The notes beneath the pieces are model-generated. The model was not told where the DNA came from. It ran no database searches and was given only the letters and a program-made list of their open reading frames with translations. A stretch of DNA of 64,000 nucleotides from NCBI RefSeq assembly GCF_016801865.2, contig NC_068938.1, positions 72,253,021 through 72,317,020 of the forward strand, in the 5' to 3' direction. The position numbers and the translations under genes were made by a program. Origin of the DNA: Culex pipiens pallens. Taxonomy: Eukaryota > Arthropoda > Insecta > Diptera > Culicidae. Shown here piece by piece: positions 1 to 11,000 of this stretch; position 1 is the first letter of the stretch; every line of letters begins with the position of its first letter.

Positions 1-1076
1 CAGAAGTAGGATTTGTTTTAATGAATACATTATTAGTGAACGTTCTTGATGATCAATAATATGTTTTATTGAATCCTTACTATTAGTGTATCAACATTAT
101 TTTATCCAATTATGAAAAGTTATTTTATTTTATTTCTTTTTATTTTAAGACGATAACTGCAATGCTCAAAAATAATTGGTTGGTTTGAAATATTAATCCT
201 GCGGGAAGTTGTGCCATTCAACTTTTGCTAAGTATAATCATTACTCAGGACAACAAAAATATATGAGCTAAATGATAGCTGGAGTTGTCTCCGGATTTCA
301 TTCGTAAGTTTGAAATTTGTAAACGATTTAAAACAAAAAAAGAACAAGTTTATTCTAATTGCTATGTCACAAACTTGCCACGTTAAAAAATTTGTTTCCC
401 TAATATTTTGATTGTTTTATTTGATTTCAGAAGGAATTGATTCAGAACTGAAAAATGTGAGCATAATTTTCAAATTTGGAGGATTCCAGGAGATTTTAAA
501 TTTATTTTAATTAATTAAATTTTAAATCAACAGGCTTTATTCAAACAGAATAAGCAGATTTGCGTAGCAATATCATCAAATTGCTTTGTGGGAACATAAA
601 TAGACCAAATTAATCCGTCTACAAATAAATAAATTAACATAAAATTCAAGCTTATCAAAGCAATCTTAATGCATTTATTGGTACAATGTCACCCCTTGGC
701 TCAAAGTCACCCCATTTTTAGTTATTTTTGTGCTACCTAGTTTTCCTTAACTTTGAATTCCTTGATGTAGGAGGTTTTTTTTTAATATTAAGGTGTAAAC
801 TTGTAAATAATATACTTAAGTCACTTAACTTAGGATTAATCCGGCTAAGTCAGTGCTGTAAATCGTTTTTATAACATTCTGCTACATGTTAATACAATTT
901 AAAACCATGACCAGTGTTTTGGAGTTAAAACATTGAAACTTTGATCTTTTCCTACGCATTTTACATGTGATTTCCCCTTAATTTCTACTCGAAACACTAA
1001 AACTGACCGTATTCGAAATTTCTGCCGGCAAATATTTTGAAACTCGGGCCAGAGGTGCAGAATGGTCCCAGGAACC
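1..1076. other. AT-rich non-coding flank
   Basis: No coding region, RNA gene or complete mobile element is supported here. The sequence is AT-rich with scattered homopolymers, and the short reading frames lack codon structure or recognisable motifs. Confidence 0.6.
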
Positions 1077-1084
1077 ATGTCCAA

Positions 1085-3195
1085 TAGCCTGTCCCATTTT
1101 GAGGTCATGTCGAGGAATTTCAGGTGCTCACTTCTTAAATGATAGATTATGATGTTAGGAACAATGTTTTCTTAGACAAGAAAAAATAATAAAATACTTT
1201 CTCGCACCCCCTAGTCGATTTACTGAAAAAAGTCACTTTTTTGAACAAATTTTCTAAAATCGCTTGGAATCAATACAAAAACTGTTTCGATCAGGTATGT
1301 ATTATCTTCAAACGATAGGTTTTTGTCCATAGATTAAGATGCACTATCAATATTGGACCAAAATTTAACTTTTTGGACTCTCCCAGGCGGATTTGTGTCG
1401 AAAAAATCGCATTTTTTCGAAACTTTTTTCAGAAATGTTCATTTAATTTAGGGTAGCCTATTTTTCCCAGTGAAACCAATACATGCAGCTTGTAGGAAAT
1501 TTCATGGCGAACATTTTTTCCTCTGAGAAAATGCAATTTCGACACTCTAGAGCCGAGATATTTGAGTTTTAGTGAGGAAAAAAGTGCCAATTTTCAAAAT
1601 TTCTCAGAATTCAGAAGCAGGGCCTACTAATTACACGATGTAGCAAGCATATGTCTCAAAGGTCAAGGTATGCTTTTTTATAGTAATTTTGACCGCTGAA
1701 TCCAAATCTGAAATCAAATTTCGTGTAAACAGTGATGTTTTGGAGCTACACCCTTTTGGAATGTTATTTGCGTGTTTAAGAGGCAGTTTTTGTAAATATT
1801 ACTCGGTTTGTTCTAGAGGTCGTATCGAGGTGCTCCGATTTGGATGAAACTTTCAGCGTTTGTTTGTCTATACATGAGATGAGGGAAGTGGGGTAAAACG
1901 GGCATTGAAGTTTGAATTTTCCAAGGATTTCGAATATGACAAAATTGAGACTAAAAAGTGCCGCTATGGATGCTGTAGGGACAATAACTAACGTTGTAAA
2001 ATGTTTTTATAGAAAAATTTAAAAACTATGAGAAAAACTGCGATTGGCCAAAAAGTTATTACCGTCGGCTTATAGTCCATGAAATTCCCTAACTTTTGAA
2101 CTAAAAGTGTATGGGTGTTGGAGGCTGTTGCAAAAAGATTTTGAGGTTTTAAAAAAATCAATTTTTAACAGTAATTTGCAAAAGCTATGAGAAAAAGTTA
2201 AACCAATCCTGGATGTCTATGGCTCATTTTGAAGTGCTTCAAAAGACCTTTCGAATGCATCTAAGAGAGTTTTGAATTGATGAAGTTTTACTAAAATGCG
2301 AGCAATTTTAAGATTTTTTATGTTTTTGGACCTCAAACTTCAATGCCCGTTTTACCCCACTTCCCTTTTTCGTCGAGGGCTCATATTTCGCATGAGTTCA
2401 TCTCATGTATAGACAAACAAACGCTGAAAGTTTCATCCAAATCGGAGCACCTCGATACGACCTCTAGAACAAACCGAGTAATATTTACAAAAACTGCCTC
2501 TTAAACACGCAAATAACATTCCAAAAGGGTGTAGCTCCAAAACATGACTGTTTACACGAAATTTGATTTCAGATTTGGATTCAGCGGTCAAAATTACTAT
2601 AAAAAAGCATACCTTGACCTTTGAGACATATGCTTGCTACATCGTGTAATTAGTAGGCCCTGCTTCTGAATTCTGAGAAATTTTGAAAATTGGCACTTTT
2701 TTCCTCACTAAAACTCAAATATCTTGGCTCTAGAGTGTCGAAATTGCATTTTCTCAGAGGTAAAAATGTTCGCCATGAAATTTCCTACAAGCTGCATGTA
2801 TTGGTTTCACTGGGAAAAATAGGCTACCCTAAATTAAATGAACATTTCTGAAAAAAGTTTCGAAAAAATGCGATTTTTTCGACACAAATCCGCCTGGGAA
2901 AGTCCAAAAAGTTAAATTTTGGTCCAATATTGATAGTGCATCTTAATCTATGGACAAAAACCTATCGTTTGAAGATAATACACACCTGATCGAAACAGTT
3001 TTTGTATTGATTCCAAGCGATTTTAGAAAATTTGTTCAAAAAAATGAGTTTTTTCAGTAAATCGACTAGGGGGTGCGAGAAAGTATTTTATTATTTTTTC
3101 TTGTCTAAGAAAACATTGTTCCTAACATCATAATCTATCATTTAAGAAGTGAGCACCTGAAATTCCCCGACATGACCTCAAAATGGGACAGGCTA
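1085..3195. mobile_element. 2.1-kb foldback (palindromic) DNA transposon, hAT-like target duplication
   Basis: The left arm (about 1085-1915) recurs as its reverse complement in the right arm (about 2333-3195) around a spacer of about 415 bp. The ends read TAGCCTGTCCC and GGGACAGGCTA, and the 8-mer ATGTCCAA directly abuts both ends (1077-1084 and 3196-3203). An 8-bp target duplication is typical of hAT-type transposases. There is no open reading frame for a transposase, so the element is non-autonomous. Near the spacer the right arm carries about 33 bp (around 2365-2398) absent from the left arm, so the arms are no longer equal in length. Superfamily assignment is inference from target-site length. 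Confidence 0.85.
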
Positions 3196-3334
3196 ATGTC
3201 CAATCATTGGTTTGGGTGGAAATTTTTTTTGCATAATAACGGTCTGTGGGGGACCCGTGATAGAGAATTTTCTCAGCTTTCCAAAAATATTTTTTTCAAA
3301 AGTGAGCAAACATGTGCACTAATTTAAAAAAATG

Positions 3335-4460
3335 AAAAACTGCGATTATTTTCAAAAAAGTCACCTAAAAATGGATTTAACTTGAAAACGGTACACTTTA
3401 TCAAAATTTCACTAAAGTACTTTTTGATTGCAAATTTGATTTTACATCGAAAAATAAAGAAAAAAAATCATAATTCGGTCAAAGATTTTTTGCACAACTT
3501 GGAAATTTCTGAAAAGTAACCGGCTCCGTGGCTTAAAGGTTACGGCTTCTGCCTCACAAGCAGAAGGTTCAGGGATCAAATCCCGGTCGGTACCTTTGAA
3601 TTTTGGAATCAGGAATTTGAACTTTGAATATGAACAAAAACGAAACAGAATCAGGTGGGATTCGAAAATCACACCTTTGGATTGATGGTCTGGGACTCTA
3701 ACCAGTCGGCCATCTAAAGGTTATAAAACATGTTGTATTCTTCTCATATTAAATACGCTCTGATCCCTGATTTGCCTGAAGGGATTGGGAGTCTTAAGAT
3801 AGATCAAGGATCCGTCTGGTGCTTGCTTCTATGTTAGGGCGGGGCCGGATAATGCCCAACGACCTCGGAATTGGGCCGCTAGGATCTCTGCCATTCTGAA
3901 ATGGGTCGTTGGAAGCAGCGCGAGGGTTATCACCACCTAATACCCGGGACTGAGATAAGTTGTATCAGCATTCGGCATATACAAAGTCTGACACAAATTA
4001 TACTTTCCCATAATTTCGCTACCGGTTAGCGGGTATTGGATTGGACCACACACACACACACACAACTTGGAAATTTCAGAAAAGTTGTCATTTAATGTCC
4101 TCTAAAACATATCAAAAAATAAAAAAATTAAAAATAGTGTTTTTTTTGCAAATCAAGTTTTAGTGACAAAAAGTTAAATAAAAAATCACCAAAAAATTTT
4201 TTACCGTGTATCATTTTTTTTCAGTGTAGTCCATATCCATACCTACAACTTTGCCGAAGACACCAAATCGATCAAAAAATTCCTCCAAAAGATACAGATT
4301 TTTGAATTTTCATACATCATTTTTGTATGGACAGCTGCCAAATTTGTATGGAAAATTATATGGACAAACTAATGATGCAAAATGGCTTTTTTGGGCATAC
4401 CGAAGGCACCAAAAAAAATTCAGTCGGATTAAAAAATACAAAAATTAAAATTCCAAAAAA
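3335..4460. repeat. Dispersed repeat R1, copy A, interrupted by a SINE
   Basis: The two halves, 3335-3517 and 4061-4460, are together homologous in inverted orientation to 10610-11207. Shared landmarks are the stretch around 'cgaagacaccaaatcgatca' and the segment around 'cactaaagtactttttgatt'. Degenerate fragments of the same family appear near 19200-19260 and 21190-21440. The copy is split at 3518-4060 by a SINE. The reading frame at 4251-4448 lies inside this repeat and is not a gene. Confidence 0.75.
3518..4060 (+). mobile_element. tRNA-derived SINE with (CA)n tail and 25-bp target duplication
   Basis: The 5' head (about 3520-3595) has a tRNA-like A box (TGGCTTAAAGGTTACGG), an anticodon stem-loop with loop CTCACAA (CAC, Val-like) and a B box (GGTTCAGGGATCAAATCCC). 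A second tRNA-like segment lies in reverse orientation at about 3655-3722. The element ends in a (CA)n run. It is flanked by a 25-bp direct repeat (3493-3517 and 4061-4085, one mismatch), and the inverted paralogue of the host repeat near 10.98 kb lacks the insert. The length (543 bp) is long for a SINE, so it may be composite. Confidence 0.85.
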
Positions 4461-5036
4461 AAGACCGATTTCGTGGAGAATTGCTCTAGAATGAAACCAT
4501 TATCATTTAAATTGTTTTAAAAATGCTAAGAAGCGTAGTCTGAGACAATACAAAAATTACTGCATACTTATTATAATATAATATAGAAAATATTAGTGTA
4601 AAACACAGCCAAAGTTGATCCTATAAAAAAACTTTATTTTTTTACTTTGGCAAAATCACATAAAACAAGTCACACTCCTAACCCTGAAATTTTCTTATAT
4701 TTTAAGAGTTCTTCTTTCCAATGCTTTTCAAAGATCAAAAATTGGTGGAAAATTGATTTTTGGCGTATTTTTAGATCAAAGCCCGCGGGGTTGGTTTGTA
4801 GAGGGTTAACAGCAAAAGAACTAAACAGAAAATACAAAAAGATTCAATTCAAATTCACAATGTTTCAATTGAGGTTTTAATATTATTTATAATTATTTCT
4901 ATGAAAATAGATTTTCAATATAAGAAATGAAAATATTTTCTTTCAATAATGTATGGGCTGGGGAGTTCAAAATATGTAGGCTTTCTCAACTTTTCTTGCT
5001 GTTCAAAACACACGCGCATCCTCTATACATTTAACC
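4461..5036. other. AT-rich 3' flank of Drep4
   Basis: Nothing is recognised apart from AT-rich sequence downstream of the minus-strand Drep4 stop codon. A minus-strand AATAAA lies near 4633 and could serve a 3' UTR of about 400 nt if the signal overlapping the stop codon is not used. Confidence 0.5.
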
Positions 5037-8000
5037 CTACATTAAAGCGTTTTTATTGAAGCGTATTTTGCTTTGGAATTCCTTAATATACTTGTACTCG
5101 GCGCACTTTTCGCAAATGATCGCCCCCCTCGAGATCATGTCGTGAATACTTTTGTCGTGGCACACGATGTGCACCAGCTTCAGGTTGCCGAGCGTAAACA
5201 GCTCGATAAAGTAGGTAATCACAGAGAGTTTCTTACCTCGCCGGTTGTGCACCCGACACATGGCATCCGCCTCTTTCGCGACGACCCGCGCCACGTTCTG
5301 CACGATCGACGGCAGCACCGACCGGCTTATCTCGACCTGGTGGTCCAAATTCCACACCTGAAACAGAATCATGTTCTCCCGGCTGGCGTACGGATTGATC
5401 ACGTGCGCTCCGTACTTGCACTTGCGCTCGTTCCACAGCCCCATGCAGCGGAACTCGCCCCGAGAATTGCACAACGCCACCCGGTAGCGCTCGATCGCGT
5501 TGCCGTCCTTCTCCAGCGTCTCCTTAATCGCCAGCTTCATCCGCTTCGGCACGATCCGCTGAGCGTCCACTTCATCTTCCTGCCCTTCCGGCGACGCAGC
5601 AGCAGCAGCAACGACCCGTTCGCCACTTCCCACGACCAGGTCTGAAACCTCCGCGTTGTCCGGCAGCCGCGCCGAATGGCTGCGGTCAAAAATAGCGCTA
5701 AAATAGTCGAAACCTATCAGCAGATGGCGGAACAGCTCCAGCATCTCGTCAATCAGCTCCTTCGCCATCACGTTGCCCCGGTAGATGGCGCACTTGGTCA
5801 GCTCGTCCTTGGTTTTGTAAAAGTAACCCCGGATCCGGTCCTGGCCGCGGCGCTGCATGATCTCCTCCTTCGTTTGGCCCGCCCGGCTGTCGAAACCTTT
5901 TTTTGTTTGGGATTTGGGAAGGAAAATTAAAACATTGATTGAGATTTTTTTATGTCCGTGATAATTTAATTAGTTTATAAAATAACGATTGATTTCAAAT
6001 TCGGTAACAAATTCCACAATATCCCGGAAACCAGAAATTGTTTATATTTGTATATTTTTATTTGCCTTAAACTTTGTTTGGAGCTCACTTATGACGAAAG
6101 TAGCCAGTTTACATCAACTTTCCATACAAAATTGGTTTGTTAATATTCTAAAATCTGAATCTTGAAAACGGATTCAGTTATGTTATAGACAAAGTTGTAT
6201 TTATTAGCCCGAGTCAAAAAAGTAATAATTCTCCAACTAGAAATGTATACGAGATTGCCCGAAGGAGGCCTCCGACCAACCCATTTAATAGTGAACTGCC
6301 TGATCGGAAGCAGGAATAAGTTTGAATGGGGTTTAAAAAAAAACAAACAAAACAAACAAAACAAACAAAACAAACAAAACAAACAAAACAAACAAAACAA
6401 ACAAAACAAACAAAACAAACAAAACAAACAAAACAAACAAAACAAACAAAACAAACAAAACAAACAAAACAAACAAAACAAACAAAACAAACAAAACAAA
6501 CAAAACAAACAAAACAAACAAAACAAACAAAACAAACAAAACAAACAAAACAAACAAAACAAACAAAACAAACAAAACAAACAAAACAAACAAAACAAAC
6601 AAAACAAACAAAACAAACAAAACAAACAAAACAAACAAAACAAACAAAACAAACAAAACAAACAAAACAAACAAAACAAACAAAACAAACAAAACAAACA
6701 AAACAAACAAAACAAACAAAACAAACAAAACAAACAAAACAAACAAAACAAACAAAACAAACAAAACAAACAAAACAAACAAAACAAACAAAACAAACAA
6801 AACAAACAAAACAAACAAAACAAACAAAACAAACAAAACAAACAAAACAAACAAAACAAACAAAACAAACAAAACAAACAAAACAAACAAAACAAACAAA
6901 ACAAACAAAACAAACAAAACAAACAAAACAAACAAAACAAACAAAACAAACAAAACAAACAAAACAAACAAAACAAACAAAACAAACAAAACAAACAAAA
7001 CAAACAAAACAAACAAAACAAACAAAACAAACAAAACAAACAAAACAAACAAAACAAACAAAACAAACAAAACAAACAAAACAAACAAAACAAACAAAAC
7101 AGTTTTTAGATTTTAGTTTTTAGTTTTTAGGTTTTAGTTTTTAGGTTTTAGTTTTTAGTTTTTAGTTTTTAGTTTTTAGTTTTTAGTTTTTAGTTTTTAG
7201 TTTTTAGTTTTTAGTTTTTAGTTTTTAGTTTTTAGTTTTTAGTTTTTAGTTTTTAGTTTTTAGTTTTTAGTTTTTAGTTTTTAGTTTTTTGTTTTTAGTT
7301 TTTAGTTTTTAGTTTTTAGTTTTTAGTTTTTAGTTTTTAGTTTTTAGTTTTTAGTTTTTAGTTTTTAGTTTTTAGTTTTTAGTTTGTAGTTTTTAGTTTT
7401 TAGTTTTTAGTTTTTAGTTTTTAGTTTTTAGTTTTTAGTTTTTAGTTTTTAGTTTTTAGTTTTTAGTTTTTAGTTTTTAGTTTTTAGTTTTTAGTTTTTA
7501 GTTTTTTGTTTTTAGTTTTTCGTTTTTAGTTTTTAGTTTTTAGTTTTTAGTTTTTAGTTTTTAGTTTTTAGTTTTTAGTTTTTAGTTTTTAGTTTTTTAG
7601 TTTTTAGTTTTTAGTTTTTAGTTTTTAGTTTTTAGTTTTTAGTTTTTAGTTTTTAGTTTTTAGTTTTTAGTTTTTAGTTTTTAGTTTTTAGTTTTTAGTT
7701 TTTAGTTTTTAGTTTTTAGTTTTTAGTTTTTAGTTTTTAGTTTTTAGTTTTTAGTTTTTAGTTTTTAGTTTTTAGTTTTTAGTTTTTAGTTTTTAGTTTT
7801 TAATTTTTAGTTTTTAGTTTTTAGTTTTTAGTTTTTAGTTTTTAGTTTTTAGTTTTTAGTTTTTAGTTTTTAGTTTTTAGTGTTTAGTTTTTAGTTTTTA
7901 GTTTTTAGTTTTTAGTTTTTAGTTTTTAGTTTTTAGTTTTTAGTTTTTAGTTTTTAGTTTTTAATTTTTAATTTTTAGTTTTTAGTTTTTAGTTTTTAGT

Positions 8001-11000
8001 TTTTAGTTTTTAGTTTTCAGTTTTTAGTTTTTAGTTTTTAGTTTTTAGTTTTTAGTTTTTAGTTTTTAGTTTTTAGTTTTTAGTTTTTAGTTTTTAGTTT
8101 TTAGTTTTTAGTTTTTAGTTTTTAGTTTTTAGTTTTTAGTTTTTAGTTTTTAGTTTTTAGTTTTTAGTTTTTAGTTTTTTAGTTTTTAGTTTTTAGTTTT
8201 TAGTTTTTAGTTTTTAGTTTTTAGTTTTTAGTTTTTAGTTTTTAGTTTTTAGTTTTTAGTTTTTAGTTTTTAGTTTTTAGTTTTTAGTTTTTAGTTTTTA
8301 GTTTTTAGTTTTTAGTTTTTAGTGTTTAGTTTTTAGTTTTTAGTTTTTAGTTTTTAGTTTTTAGTTTTTAGTTTTTAGTTTTTAGTTTTTAGTTTTTAGT
8401 TTTTAGTTTTTAGTTTTTAGTTTTTAGTTTTTAGTTTTTAGTTTTTAGTTTTTAGTTTTTAGTTTTTAGTTTTTAGTTTTTAGTTTTTAGTTTTTAGTTT
8501 TTAGTTTTTAGTTTTTAGTTTTTAGTTTTTAGTTTTTAGTTTTTAGTTTTTAGTTTTTAGTTTTTAGTTTTTAGTTTTTAGTTTTTAGTTTTTAGTTTTT
8601 AGTTTTTTTTTTTGCTTATGTTGTTTGCAAATTCATATCTTGGACACAATCTTTCCTAAATACTAAAACTGAAATAACAAGCTTGAAATGTTTCAGGAAG
8701 ATAAGGCCATCGCAAATACTTCCACCTTAAAAAAGTCAGCAGCCTTATATTTTTTTTATCTATAAATATTCAGACTTTCTCAAAATTGAGTTTCAAATCT
8801 TAAATTTTTAGAACTGACTTTAAAAAAAAAAATACGTATTTTTTAACAAAACAACGAATTTCAAACAAACAATACTATTTTAAATTTATATTTATTCAGA
8901 TTTTCTTTTTTATGTAATTAATTTAGAATTTTGAAATTCAAGATGGCGGCCAAAATGGCAGCAATTGAATATTAACAAAATACATTTTGTAATTAAATTA
9001 AAACTTTGTTTTGTTTTTTTTTTGACTATCTGAAGTTCTATACAAACCTTTGGATAATCGAAACTTTGGATAATCGAGGCTTCGGATAATTATGTCTGAC
9101 CTGTATTGCATAACAAATTAACACTAAACTACGTATTTTTGAAAATTACAAAAAAAATCTGGAGTAAATGTGTAATTGTTCCGTTTCTAAAAAAAATACT
9201 TTTTCATAAAAAAAAATGTTTTAAAGGTAAATAAAAATAATCTGCTTTTTTCAAAACTTTTTTTCACATTTTTTGCAATATGGGATTTCAAACGATTGCA
9301 AAAGTCGAAAAAAAATGTCCAAAAATGCATAGTTTTGTACAAATCAACCTTGAAAAATGAGATGAACCATATTTTTTTATGGGGCATCGTTTTAGTTTAG
9401 TTGGGCCCCACACATTCTAAACTAGAAAGTTTTTCGATAATCTGCGTAGAAATGTTCAAATTAAGTTATGCAGTACAACACAGCTCCTACATCAGAAACG
9501 ATTTTTTTTCGAGCTAGCATAATTCCTAAATCAAAGAAACGCTTTTACGCAACATTTTTGCGCATCGTCTTCATGGCCAATGTAAAATCCTTGAATTCCA
9601 AATTCGGTACTTCCCCAGCCCATTAACTACAAATCATCTCGAAGTACATTTGCCCTCTCTCCTTAATTTCACCTGCAATCCCCGAAAAGTGTGTTCCAGC
9701 GTTCCCTTTGCGCGTAGGTGTACCTTCAAACCACTCGGCGTGCTCGCTGCGCCGGCTCTTGGCGGTCCGCTCGTCCTGGGCGCGCTGCGCCTCCTCCAGC
9801 ATCCGGGCGATCTGCGTCTGGTTGTTGCTCACGAACTGCTTCGCCAGGCTGCCCGCCTCAATCAGCTCGCTATGGGTCTGCTGGATTGCGTCATACATCA
9901 GCTCAAAGTCTGCCGGATCCGGATTGTCCAAAATTGGGTCACGGTCGATGCGGGGTGGGGGAGAGGGATGGAAAATGGTTATATTTATAATGGTCATCGG
10001 TCGATAAAACAAGCGCCACTTGCCAGTTTTTACGATGGTGTCCCGCTCGGCCACCACGAACAGGACCTGCGCTGGGAGGGTGCGGAAATAGTCCTCGTCT
10101 AGGACTTCTACGCCGTCCTGGGCCAGATATACGCGACAATTTTCCAGCTGAAATGAAATAAAAATGATGAGTTTTGAATTTTAATTAAAGTTATCCAAAT
10201 TTGAACCATTCTAAAAAAAAATCTAGGTCACTTCCCAAATAAGGACAGGAAACGCATCAGCATTCCACTCTTCGAAACCCGAAAGGACATTCAACCAGGT
10301 CAATGTCATTGGCCTCGGCGCTGTGCGCCCGTTGCATTTTGGAATTCTCACGGCACAGTGGAGTGCACTTGCGCTTGCAGTCTCTCCCGATCGAAGGCCA
10401 CTGAACTGGTTCGGGTGGGGAGATGGGAGAGAGAGAAGTGACGCGGCGTCGTCGTCTATGTTGCACAATTCACAGTTGTGTCCTTTTATAGCATAAAGCG
10501 TCGAGGACTCTCGATATGGTGGAGCAGGGTTAGGATAGGGGAGAGAAGGGTTGGGTTTATTCAGTTAATTTAGAACCCATAACTGAGCAATTCACTGAAA
10601 TTTCGGTCATTCGATTTTTGTTGTATTTTTTGATCCGGTTGAAACTTTTTTGGTGCCTTCGGTATGCCCAAAGAAGCCATTTTGCATCATTAGTTTGTCC
10701 ATATAATTTTCCATACAAATTCGGCAACTGTCCATACAAAAATGATGTGTGAAAATTTCAAAAAAAAAGTATCTTTTTAAGGAATTTTTTGATCGATTTG
10801 ATGTCTTCGGCAAAGTTGTAGGTATGGATAAGGACTACACTGCAAAAAAATGATACACGTTAAAAAAAACAAATTTGGGGATTTATAATTTCACTTTTCG
10901 TCACTAAACCTTGATTTGCAAAAATAAACAATATTTTTATTTTTTTAATTTTTGGTATGTTTTAGGGGACATCAAATGCCAACTTATCAAAAATTTCCAG

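Noticed and set aside
5073..5645. Plus-strand frame of 190 codons
   Set aside because: Antisense shadow of the Drep4 nuclease exon, whose own translation matches the CAD family with all catalytic residues.
6140..7123. Long open reading frames (up to 317 codons) on both strands encoding Lys-Gln-Asn, Thr-Lys-Gln, Phe-Cys-Leu or Leu-Phe-Val repeats
   Set aside because: They are frames through a pure 9-bp tandem array; no frame has non-repeat coding content and the array lies in a Drep4 intron.
7102..8604. TTTTTAG array as an interstitial telomere
   Set aside because: Diptera lack telomerase-type telomeres and the unit does not match the ancestral insect TTAGG; simple intronic expansion is more economical.
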